This document shows, in pieces, positions 54,613 to 64,000 of a stretch of DNA of 64,000 nucleotides. The DNA lies in assembly GCA_949126835.1 (NCBI GenBank), contig OX421497.1, positions 6,473,854 through 6,537,853 on the forward strand, in the 5' to 3' direction. Numbering within the stretch: position 1 is the first letter of the stretch; each line of letters opens with the position of its first letter. Under the pieces are notes generated by a model that was not told the DNA's origin, searched no databases, and saw nothing but the letters and a program-made list of their open reading frames with translations. The DNA comes from Anisus vortex (Eukaryota > Mollusca > Gastropoda > Planorbidae). The position numbers and the translations under genes are program-made.

Positions 54613-54779
54613 GGACAAATGTGAGAAAAGTGACTCGATTTTTCAAGTTTGTTAAAGTTTAAGAAAAATTGAATTAATTTTTCAAGTTTGGAAAGTTTTG
54701 AGAAATAAGTCTTGATTTTTCAAGCTCCAAAAATGTGTGAAAATTGACATGATCCTTCATGTTTGTGAAAGTTTGTTTT

Positions 54780-57060
54780 TAAAATGTTAAATAAACAAAT
54801 AATTTATAACAATGTCATTAAGTTAAGCAGTCCTTAAGTCTTATTATTTATTATTTTATTTCAAAATTATTGTTAAAAAACCACAAACATTTTTTGTAAC
54901 TTTAGACTACCTGTATACACAACCAGCCATTTATTATAGTTTGAACATCCATGTAAAAATTTCTTTGTGAATTTTGTATAAAATTTGTGAGAAATTTGTC
55001 AAAATCTTGGGAAATTAAAAAAAAAAGATTTTAGAATAACATCCCTTATGAACCTAACCAATATCAAAAGTCTATAATTTTAACGAAAATCCCAATACAA
55101 TAATACAATGAGAAATGTAACAGACGATAATTTGTAATCTGTTTGCGTTTCCAATCACTGGCAGACGATAGCCAACAGATGAGCAGACGCGAAACCTCTT
55201 GACGTGTGAGTGTCTGTGTACAGTTATTTTCAGCGACCTTGACATTAAGTTTTTTTTTTGTTAGTTTGTTTGAGGGAACTAATTGCAGAGACTGACCTCC
55301 CCGTGGAGATTTCCTTTTTTTAAAAAAAAACTCCATTGATTGGACAAGACAGGAAGACCACCACAGCAATGGGGAAATAATTAACGGTTTACCGGGAAAA
55401 ACAATTTTCTGTTTGGCCACAGCAGACGACTAACGCCGCCATCTGCGGATTTGGAATTTGTAAAAAAAAAGAAATTTTTATTTTTTGTTGGAAAAAAACG
55501 AAACAATTTTTTTTTTAAAGAAGAGCGAAATTATTGTGTTACATGCGATTAAAATAATAAAATAAAAATACTGAAAGAGAAAGAAATTTGGGTCACGTGT
55601 TTTACTATCCCATAATCTTATTCCTTCCATGTTGTTAATTTTATGACTGACGGACTAAAGGGTAGGGGGATAAACCAGCTTTTGGCCAAATTTGTGATGG
55701 ACGACAAATAAGGGAAGCAACTCTTCTTCTGTTGTGTTTGGCTCCTGTTTTTGTTTAGTAAGGGGCTGTTGGCTGAGGACAACATGCTGGGATAATCTTC
55801 CAAAGGGAGAGAAATGTGTTCGTTTTAGGAAATGGCTACTACGGGTAGATCTTTTACGCTCCCTTTATTTGTAATTTTTTGTTGGTCATTATTATTGGTT
55901 TGGTTTATAAAAGACTGTTAAAAAAAACGAAAGACAAAAAAACTTATTTGCTTAATAAAAAAAAAAACCAGATAAAACGATCGTTGGTGGTTGTATGTTA
56001 GTTGAATAGAATGAAGGTGAAAGGTTTTTAAAAGACGAGCGGATTTAGACGCATGCCGAGATAGCCCACGTGTCGTCTGGATAAAAAAAAATAATCTTTT
56101 CATTAAACTCGTTTTCTGGTTGGTCAGTTTTTTTTTCGGCAGAAGATCAGTTATGGTAATTTGATTGGGTGAAATATTTTTTTTATTTTACGGAAGGAAA
56201 AAAAAGGGAATAATTGTTAGTATGTGATGGTAGGTCATATAATACTTCCAAAAGACACCGTGAAATAACTACAGGTCGATCCAGTCAACACAGACAGGTA
56301 TAAATGGCAATCTGGTATTGTAAGCAAGGCGTACTGGCACTGGGGCAGACGTGATCTAACTGATTCAATCATCAGCTGACACATAGGCCACAATTAAAGG
56401 CTATACATATCCATCTTCTAAGACTGCTAATCTAATAGAACGTATTCAACAGTTTTCTTATACATCTCTGCAGTATCCTAGCCTCCACCGGGATTCGAAC
56501 CCAGTCCCCTACGTGCCTCCCCCAAGTGACAGCCTTTTTTTTATATGATGAAACAATGCACACATCCACAAAAACACCACAAAGGTGGTCTGTCACAGAG
56601 TCATTTGGCAAACATGCTTTCAGAACAATGACACGTACCTTTAAATAAAAACTACATTAACAAATTTAAAAAAAAAACAGCAAAAAAAAACAAACAAACA
56701 ACAAAGTGAAATGAAAGACAAACAAAGAAATAAAGTGAAGAAAAACAGAAAAGAAAAACAGAAAAGAAAAAACAGAAAAGACAAACCACTCCTAGCCGAC
56801 AGAGACAGAAATCTAAACAGATTAATTTCATATTTTCACTTCATATTTATTACCTCTGAGCTCTTGAATCTTGGGGCGCGTTCTGTTTGAGCATGCACTC
56901 ACGCACGCACACACTCCTGCACGCACGCACGCGCTCACCAATCTCTAATACCAACTGTTACTAAATCGCTGCACAAGTGACCCCCCCCCGCCCCCCCCCA
57001 ACCCAACCACTATACGTCAGCCTACTATGCTATTGACCAACCCCTCTTTTTTTTTATTTT
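54780..57060. other. A+T-rich DNA without a recognised gene
   Basis: No gene recognised. It contains an A-rich (AAAAACAGAAAAG)n stretch at 56735-56785, a (CGCA)n stretch at 56893-56935, a C-run at 56982-56998, and an S1 SINE fragment at 56463. Confidence 0.4.
56463..56490 (-). mobile_element. SINE S1 head fragment
   Basis: CCTAGCCTCCACCGGGATTC then GAACCCA equals the inverted B-box region of S1. Confidence 0.55.
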
Positions 57061-57065
57061 GCATT

Positions 57066-57147
57066 ACGGTGCATTGTTCCCCTCCCCCCTCCCACCTTTG
57101 GGGGCACCACTTAACGGAGAGGGAGGGGGAGGGGAACAATGCACCGT
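57066..57147. repeat. Near-perfect inverted repeat (28-bp arms, 27-nt loop)
   Basis: Left arm 57066-57093 ACGGTGCATTGTTCCCCTCC then CCCCTCCC; right arm 57121-57147 is its reverse complement apart from one C. The arms carry a polypyrimidine/polypurine half. Confidence 0.95.
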
Positions 57148-57149
57148 CA

Positions 57150-58001
57150 TCGTGCAGCAGTTGTGGAAAGGTGGGCTTTGTAGGGGGGGGGGGTGGGTAA
57201 CAGATTGAAGCAGATATCGGAGTCACAATAGGCATGGGGGACCACAATCCAGGCTCGTAGAAGACACGCACACAAAAAAAAAAAAGAGGGCAGACAACTT
57301 CCTTGAAATTATTGCGGAAAACCAAACCCCCAGGGGGGGGGGGGGGTAGCTGCATATTTCGTCATTCAGCTGACCATTCAATGGCCTTATGGTTCTGTGC
57401 AAGAGCCGCAGCAGCCCCCTCCTCCCTTCCCCTTTACTATCTTTTTTTGTCTTACTTTTTTTCTGTTGAAGAGTTTAATTGTCCAGAAGAAGTGGGAGAC
57501 TAAAGTGATTAATATTCTCATTTTTCCCTTCTGGCTCTAGGACCTGTCGTCTTGTCACAAACCCATCAAAGGGGAGAGAAGCAAGGTAAAAAAAAAAATC
57601 GAAAAGAGTAAAACGCAATGCATGTATTACTTCAGAGTTAGCTCCCTTCCCATCCCTCCACCAAAAAAAAAAAGAAAGGGCGTCCGTCTCTTAAAGGAGG
57701 GTTCCTAAAAAGAAAACCTGGTCCCGAGTCATGGCCTCACCTGAACACCGTATGACATGTCAGTGAGGGGGCTAAAGACCAGGGATATATGATTAAATCG
57801 TTTTTTTTAGGGGTGGGGGCAGGGTAAGGAGGGGGAGATGAAGAAATTCGATGAGCACAAAGATGAAGGAATAGAACGAGGACCTCAGAGGGCAGTTTAG
57901 GACGGTCCTTGAGAAGCGATTTCGTTTTGTTTTTTTGTTTTTGGGGTGCGTTATGTAAGGCTAGATGGCGCAACATAATAATATGTGGAGTCTACTTAGT
58001 G
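57150..58001. other. Unassigned DNA with G-runs
   Basis: G-runs at 57184-57191 and 57335-57346. No gene recognised. Confidence 0.4.
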
Positions 58002-58110
58002 CAGGGGTCGGCAACCTTTTAATAATAGTGTGCCAACGTAGCATTTCTAATTCCTTCAGAGTGCCAACGGTCTAAAAACATATGACGGAATGGAAGTGAC
58101 TCATTTACAG
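58002..58110 (-). mobile_element. hAT-A fragment, one terminus
   Basis: CAGGGGTCGGCAACC then TTTTAATAATAGTGTGCCAA matches the left end of 25014-25215. The other end is missing. Confidence 0.82.
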
Positions 58111-58315
58111 CGGCCACTCTCAATGCGTAGATCTAAATTGGAATGATTTAGCTAGTTATTTTAAAAAAAATATATTTCTATAAAAGCATTGAGATAGGTT
58201 TAACTAGTTTTGAAGTATTGCACAACAATTATTATAAGAAATATATTGTTAAATTTGGCTTATTGGTATTATCTTGAATAGTCTATTTACAATTAGTATT
58301 AATGTGACCTAAATA

Positions 58316-58395
58316 CCTACCTACCTACCAATCTATCTATCTATCTATCTATTTATCTATCTATCTATCTTCTTGCCTACCTATCTACCTACCTT
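58316..58395 (+). repeat. (TCTA)n/(CCTA)n microsatellite
   Basis: CTACCTAC then TCTATCTA units. Confidence 0.92.
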
Positions 58396-58664
58396 CCCAA
58401 CATCCTACATACCCATATATATGCACAGATATGTCATATTAAAAATATCTGTATATCAATACATATTTATATATATTTACAGTATATCTACCTGCTTTTC
58501 TATAAATATCTTTAGTAATCAGCAGTCTGACTTGATATGATATCTCCGCTTGTGCCACAATACAATTAATGCAAAATATATTTTAAGCATTGTTTGATTT
58601 AAGGGCATACTGATAAAATTTAGATACACATTTCATTTCACAATAGAGAATTATTTCTTTCTAC

Positions 58665-58958
58665 TAAATACTATAATAAGATGGACAGCTCGCTCTATTT
58701 TTAGAGCTTATATTATGTTCTTTAACGCATTCAATAACGCTGTCTTGAATGACTTCTACGCTACTACGACTGCCTAAAAGTTTCCGCTGTATACAGCTTT
58801 CGATTTTAATTTAAATTTTTCATTGAGAAAACTATAGTGATTATATAAAACGGAAGTGTACAATACAAAGGGGGATCGGGAATTCCGAAAAGCAGTCATT
58901 CGAGTCATCAAATAGCAGAAATATTAAAGCAAGTGGCCCAACTTATGTATAGTCTTTG
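58665..58958 (+). mobile_element. MITE family M7, third copy
   Basis: Left TAAATACTATAATAAGATGG and right (inverted) CAAAGACTATACATAAGTTGG. The interior carries CAGCTTTCGATTTTAATTTA, TTTTTCATTGAGAAAA and TCAAATAGCAGAAATATTAA. Target duplication decayed. Confidence 0.82.
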
Positions 58959-59099
58959 ATTTTTAACCAAGCCATTTTAAGTCTACATAGAATGATATAT
59001 AAGGAAGACTGTTAAACTGGACATGGTAAGAGTGTACTTTGTAGGTGCATTCGTACCCATAACGAAACATGAATTAAAAACAAAACACTATATTATAGA

Positions 59100-60440
59100 C
59101 AAAACGGAAATGTGCCCCCCCCCCCCTTTCACACTATACCCCCCTTCCCACGTCTACTAAAACCCACAAAACCGTGAAATGATCTACGTCACATCGGAAG
59201 GAATAAAACACCCTCCACTCTCCAGCGGTCATCCGGTGGTCACAACTTCCATTGTGGTCAGCGCGTGAAGCTGTGGTCATTCTATTTCGGAATGGACAAC
59301 AAACACATAAAAACGGAAGAAACTCAAAACACACCCACGCGCGCGCGCGCGCACACACACGCATTTAATAAATCCAATTTGTTTTTAAGAACTCTGAGGG
59401 CACGTGCCTTTGATTGACCATCGGTCAAGGGGGGTCGCCCCCTGTAGGAGGTCTGACCTGGACATTACGAAAACAAAGCCAACACAACAAAAAAAAAGGA
59501 AGAAAAAAAAACGCAGTGGTCAAATTTTGTGTGTGTGTGTGGGGGGGTGTCTGGCTGCTGACCGTTGCTGCGTGGGTAATGGTCAAGCTTGAAAAACAAC
59601 AGATGTCCAGGCTCGTGCGGATGTTCAACAATGCGCTGGGCCGAAGAAGTCTTTGTGGGAGGGGTGGATGTCCGTTTTCTTGTGTCCATCTATCGGTCCA
59701 TACAGTTTGCTATGTGTCTTGTCCGGAGGGCGCGTGCCCTTTGCACCCCCCGGCTTTTCATCCTTCAACCTCACCCTGGAATATGCAAGAGGGCGCGGGC
59801 CGGACACTGTGACGTAGGCGTGAGTAGCCATTGTGACGTAGCATGCAGGTGTTAAATCAAACAGCCGCCCCCCCCCCCCACACTCTCCATGCCGTGGTGG
59901 CGCCACCTGCCCCCTTTGACCCAAGACTCACATTCCAAGGTGAGGTCAATTCTTAGAAGACGGCGCAGGACAAAACAAAAACCACAAGAAAGTTGCAGCC
60001 CGGGCAGGGAGACATACGCCGCTCCCCATCCCACCGCGGGGCGCTCATAAAGGTGCAGCTATCGGGGGAGTATCAGGGGTCAACGTGGCCCCCCTCATTT
60101 ATTTCGTAAGCTCAGCCTGTGTGTGTGTGCATCCGCCCCCCCCCCCCCGCACCTCATTCCTCACTCATTCACTCCTTCTTGGACGAAAACTTTGTATTAA
60201 AATCTAAGTTTTTCCAACCATCTTCTTCCCTCTCTCTACAGGAAAGAAATGATTTATTATTGTATATATATTATACCCTTACCCCATCGCCCATCACCTT
60301 TATAAGACACTATACGTAGACAGTTATTTGGCAATCATGAGTTTTTACAAGGGTTTCCAAAATATGTTTCCATGTGATGGGTTACGCATTTCATTTCTTT
60401 GTTAAAAGAAGTAGAATTTTACAATAGAACATATTTTTCT
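59100..60440. other. G+C-richer region with C-runs and a (CG)n(CA)n tract
   Basis: C-runs at 59115-59126, 59868-59878 and 60136-60148; alternating CGCGCGCGCGCG then CACACACA at 59338-59361. TTGACCATCGGTCAA at 59415-59429 is a 15-bp palindrome next to a CACGTG E-box (59402-59407). The frames on both strands have no recognised domains. Confidence 0.4.
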
Positions 60441-60459
60441 GTATTATATTAGGCCTATA

Positions 60460-61665
60460 TACTCGTGTCTTCTGTTTCTGTATCGTGTTTTCTGTCTTCT
60501 GTATCCTGTCTTCTGTCTACTGTATCCTGTCTTCTGTCTTCTGTATCGTGTCTTCTGTCTTCTGTATAGTGTCTTCTGTCTTCTGTATAGTGTCTTCTGT
60601 ATCGTGTCTGTCTTCTGTAAGGTGTCTTCTGTATCGTGTCTGTCTTATGTATCGTGTCTTCTGTCTTCTGTATCGTGTCTTCTGTCTACTGTATCCTGTC
60701 TTCTGTCTTCTGTATCGTGTCTTCTGTCTTCTGTATAGTGTCTTCTGTCTTCTGTATAGTGTCTTCTGTATGGTGTCTTCTGTATCGTGTCTGTCTTCTG
60801 TATCGTGTCTTCTGTCTTCTGTATCGTGTCTTCTTTCTTCTGTATCCTGTCTTCTGTCTTATGTATCATGTCTTCTGTATCCTGTCTTCTGTCTTCTGTA
60901 TCGTGTCTTCTGTTTTCTGTATCATGTCTTCTGTCTTCTGTATCGTATCTTCTGTATCCTGTCTTCTGTATCGTGTCTTCTGTATCATGTCTTCTGTCTT
61001 CTGTCTCTGTATCCTGTATCCTGCCTTCTGTCTTCTGTATCGTGTCTGTCTTCTGTATCGTGTCTTCTGTCTTCTGTATCGTGTCTTCTGTCTAATGTAT
61101 CCTGTCATCTGTCTTCTGTATCGTGTCTTCTGTCTTCTGTATAGTGTCTTCTGTATCGTGTCTGTCTTCTGTATCGTGTCTTCTGTATCGTGTCTGTCTT
61201 CTGTATCGTGTCTTCTGTCTTCTGTATCGTGTCTTCTTTCTTCTGTATCCTGTCTTCTGTCTGCTGTATCCTGTCTTCTGTATCCTGTCTTCTGTCTTCT
61301 GTATCATGTCTTCTGTATCGTATCTTCTGTATCCTGTCTTCTGTATCGTGTCTTCTGTATCATGTCTTCTGTCTTCTGTCTCTGTATCCTGTATCCTGCC
61401 TTCTGTCTTCTGTATCCTGTCTGTCTTCTGTCTTCTGTATCGTGTCTTCTGTCTTCTGTATCCTGTCTTCTGTCTTCTGTATCGTGTCTTCTGTCTTCTG
61501 TAGCCTCTCTTCTGTCTTCTGAATAGTTGCTTCTGTATCGTGTCTGTCTTCTGTATCGTGTCTTCTGTATCGTGTCTGTCTTCTGTATCGTGTCTTCTGT
61601 CTTCTGTATCGTGTCTTCTGTCTTCTGTATCGTGTTTTCTGTCTTTTGTATCGTGTCTTCTGTCT
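60460..61665 (+). repeat. TCTTCTG/TATCGTG minisatellite, 1.2 kb
   Basis: Built of TCTTCTGTATCGTG and TCTTCTG modules in irregular order (7-bp steps: 14, 21, 28). The long Cys/Ser/Val-rich plus frames (up to 296 codons) and Arg/Gln/Thr-rich minus frames are artefacts, open because no module holds a stop. Confidence 0.97.
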
Positions 61666-61847
61666 AGGGTCTGGTCCCATTAGAAATAATTCACTCAAGC
61701 CACTCGATGACAGTTTTAAATAATTTAATAAATGAACATCTATGTACAAGTTTCAAATATAATTCCAAGACAAGTGTATTTAAAACGAATGGAGAGATGA
61801 ATAATGGATTAACACAATACACTGAAAGATGATTAATAACTTCTTAA

Positions 61848-61920
61848 CCCTTACAGTCCCGGGCGCGAATATAGCGGAACTGAAGGCAGCATAGATAGAA
61901 GTAGGTCGGTACAGGAAGGG
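61848..61920 (+). mobile_element. 73-bp TTAA mini-element, copy B
   Basis: Exactly 73 bp between TTAA (61844-61847) and TTAA (61921-61924). Starts CCCTTACAGTCCCGGGCGCG, ends GTCGGTACAGGAAGGG. Copies A and C are in the same window. Confidence 0.9.
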
Positions 61921-62109
61921 TTAAGATCACTCTTCAGAACACAACTTAAACAACAAACCTCTGCGCGCCTTATAAAGGTTTTACTACAAAAGATGCTTGA
62001 AGGGAAATTCCCGAAAATTTTTAGAATCCGGACGTTTATTTTTTTTTAGATACTCTGAGAGAGGGAGTCGAAGAGATAGATGTAGAGAAAAATGTGTGAA
62101 ATTCGGAAG

Positions 62110-62112
62110 AGT

Positions 62113-62150
<38 letters not shown>
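62110..62150 (+). repeat. (GA)n microsatellite
   Basis: GAGAGAGA run of about 40 bp. Confidence 0.97.
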
Positions 62151-62152
<2 letters not shown>

Positions 62153-62159
62153 TAGGATG

Positions 62160-64000
62160 TGTAGGTTCGTAAAAATTATACTTTCTTTATATAATCGTGT
62201 TAACCCTTTCACCACCAAGCTTCAAAAAATCGCTCAACAATTTATTCACTTTAACTAAAATATTCATAACAATTATAATATGAACAAAACGATATAACAT
62301 GTTCAATACTGTATTCTGAGTAAGGAATGCGCGGTGCCTTAATGCGCATTGCGCGTGAGAACCCGTCTGGCCAATCGTCTCGCTCCAATGTGACCTTTAC
62401 ATTTTAATGATTAATTCCTGTATCTCTTTTTTCATTTCTCTTTTTAATTTTGCTGAACTGTTTAGTGAATTAAATTCAAATCAAAAGAAGAAAAAAAAAT
62501 AAAACATTAATGTCAGAACTAAACACTCACACACAACAGACACCAAAGTTCCACTAAAAAAATGGCGGGAAATGTTATCAGAGGTTCTAATCTTAACGAG
62601 GTCAAAATGATTGAAATATTTTCAGTTGTTGAAAACGAGTGGCATTTATTTTTTTTATTTTTTTTAAAGAAGACAAAAGATAAAAATTAATGCTGAAGTC
62701 GTCTCTCCTTTTTCAATTTGTATTGAAGCAACTTGATGCCGGTCCGCCATGTTTGATTCTGCCGCCCATCCAGCAGAAATAAAAAGAAACATAGAAAAGG
62801 AAACGAGCCGAGCATGCCGGGTTATAAAGATGAAACCTGCTGCAGACACTTCCGTTTGGTTCGGGGGAGGAGGAGAGGTCACATTGGGTTGACCCAGAAA
62901 CACAAAACTGCCCCCACCCCCTCTCTCTCCCTCCCCTTCTATTTCCACGACACCTCATCAGCGGTGGCCGAAGCAACACCATCTGCATCTTATACTGGAA
63001 GTCGTCCACTCCGGGCGCTTGTAGTTGGGGGGAGGGAGTGGTGTCGTAGGGTGGTGGTGGGGGAGGATTTGGGGAGTCATTGTCACACTATCCCTTTCCT
63101 ATTCTCTCCCCCTTCTTCCCCCCATCCCTCCTCAACCATTTTGTTTCTCCCTTTTTTCAATACTCTTGTTACTAAAAAAAGGGGGAGGGAGGATTGGGGG
63201 CGCAGGGAGTGTTTCAGGAAGGAAATCAACAAAACGGGCAGTAGAGGGGTGGGTGGCGGGGTGGGGTGGGGGTGCTCAACGTCTGAGGCGCCACCCCCCA
63301 TTGAAATGGAAGCGTCAAGATGAAATCTGAGACCACCCAATTCATTATCGGTTTATTATTAATCTCCCCTTTCTTGTCAACTGGAGGTAATTATGTCCCC
63401 CTTGAATCTCTCGGTGGTTGTGTCCCTTTACCGGTAATTAACCTACATCTATCACAGCATGGGGAGAGAATGAAGCTAATACTATTAACAGTATTGAAAA
63501 AAAAAACACGATTTTTGAAAAACGAACAAATAAATATTTATAATATATAAATATAAAGAAATAAAAACACTTTTTAGGCAAATGCTAACAAAGATGCACT
63601 TTTTAAATTTAAAAAGACCTTCCAAACATTTTTTTTTCGTGTAAATCTTTTATATCTATGTTTTCTTTATGTATTAGGCTTGCGAAGATGCTGCTCTTAA
63701 CTACTCATAAAGAAAAACACAAAAAGCTAAGTTATTAGAACTTATACATGATTTAAAAACCTAACCCATAAAAACCAAGTTTTTATTATACTCCCTTTCT
63801 TTGTAAACTAAATTTACCATCATGTAATCAAATAATTGCGGTTAGGCCTACTTATTTCCTTGAACATTTGAACGGCTTTAACCAAAACAAATTTTATAAT
63901 ACGACACGAATGTAAACTTGAATTAAATTTTTCCCTTCATTCACAAAGCTAGAGCGCAAAGTTTGATGACGTCATAAAAATAATCTCAGCGCGACGAAAA
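62160..64000. other. Unassigned DNA to the window end
   Basis: No gene recognised. 62735-63310 is G+C-richer, with CTCCCCC/GGGAGGG runs on alternating strands and overlapping frames lacking domains. A CRE palindrome TGACGTCA is at 63967-63974. Confidence 0.4.

Noticed and set aside
60485..61526. Open frames of up to 296 codons, Cys/Ser/Val-rich
   Set aside because: They lie wholly in the TCTTCTG minisatellite and are open in all plus frames because no repeat module contains a stop.
63967..63974. CRE palindrome at the window end as a promoter
   Set aside because: An 8-bp match is expected about once in 64 kb; no gene is visible nearby.

Overview
This is non-coding-rich animal nuclear DNA, A+T-rich overall, with introns, tRNA-derived SINEs, several LINE clades, hAT, mariner-like and TTAA-flanked DNA transposon remnants, and very many microsatellites and minisatellites. 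The mixture of RTE-like, CR1/L2-like and jockey-like LINEs, Ty3/gypsy pol, tRNA-SINEs and GATA-type (TCTA) satellites fits a protostome, and I infer a gastropod mollusc; no single-copy marker in the window proves that. No bacterial gene organisation, CRISPR array, rRNA or functional tRNA gene is visible.

Only one locus looks like an ordinary host gene: the last two coding exons (26327-26521 and 27109-27383, + strand) of a small multipass membrane protein that resembles TMEM272-like proteins. Its 587-nt intron is almost filled by a (TCTA)n array that starts at the splice donor. Upstream exons were not found.

Layout: 1-1190 Ty3/gypsy pol relic; 3023-4051 a complete but internally deleted mariner-like element and a hAT relic; 4.05-9.3 kb unassigned A+T-rich DNA with degenerate tandem repeats; 9.3-10.65 kb LINE tails and an RTE endonuclease relic; 11.7-14 kb hAT MITE, SINE and a LINE C-terminus; 15.1-15.7 kb GA array; 17.1-18.5 kb MITE, LINE tail, SINE and hAT MITE; 18.76-20.69 kb a 39-bp minisatellite split by two insertions; 21.2-25.4 kb a hAT cluster, including an approximately 2-kb copy with a transposase relic; 26.3-27.4 kb host gene; 27.5-36 kb LINE 3' ends, GA and TCTA arrays, a CR1/L2-like LINE and a MITE; 36.5-38.8 kb RTE reverse transcriptase fused to a gag-like relic, then a 41-bp array; 41.2-46.5 kb LINEs, SINEs and hATs; 46.8-50.6 kb G+C-rich DNA with long G/C runs plus TCTA arrays; 50.6-53.7 kb LINE and SINE copies; 54.06-54.61 kb a 39-bp array; 57-60 kb C/G-run DNA with a strong hairpin, a hAT fragment and a MITE; 60.46-61.67 kb a TCTTCTG minisatellite; 61.85 kb a 73-bp TTAA element; then unassigned DNA to the end.

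The most interesting material is transposon biology that can be read directly from boundaries: a hAT family in which a long copy and its short MITEs share ends and target duplications, an 18-bp minisatellite grown in frame inside the hAT transposase relic, a 73-bp TTAA-flanked mini-element in three copies, a MITE family with a perfect 7-bp target duplication, and an unclassified 1-kb element carrying GTACGAATT-like terminal motifs. Long open frames in the simple-repeat arrays are artefacts of periods divisible by three or of stop-free repeat units and are not annotated as genes.
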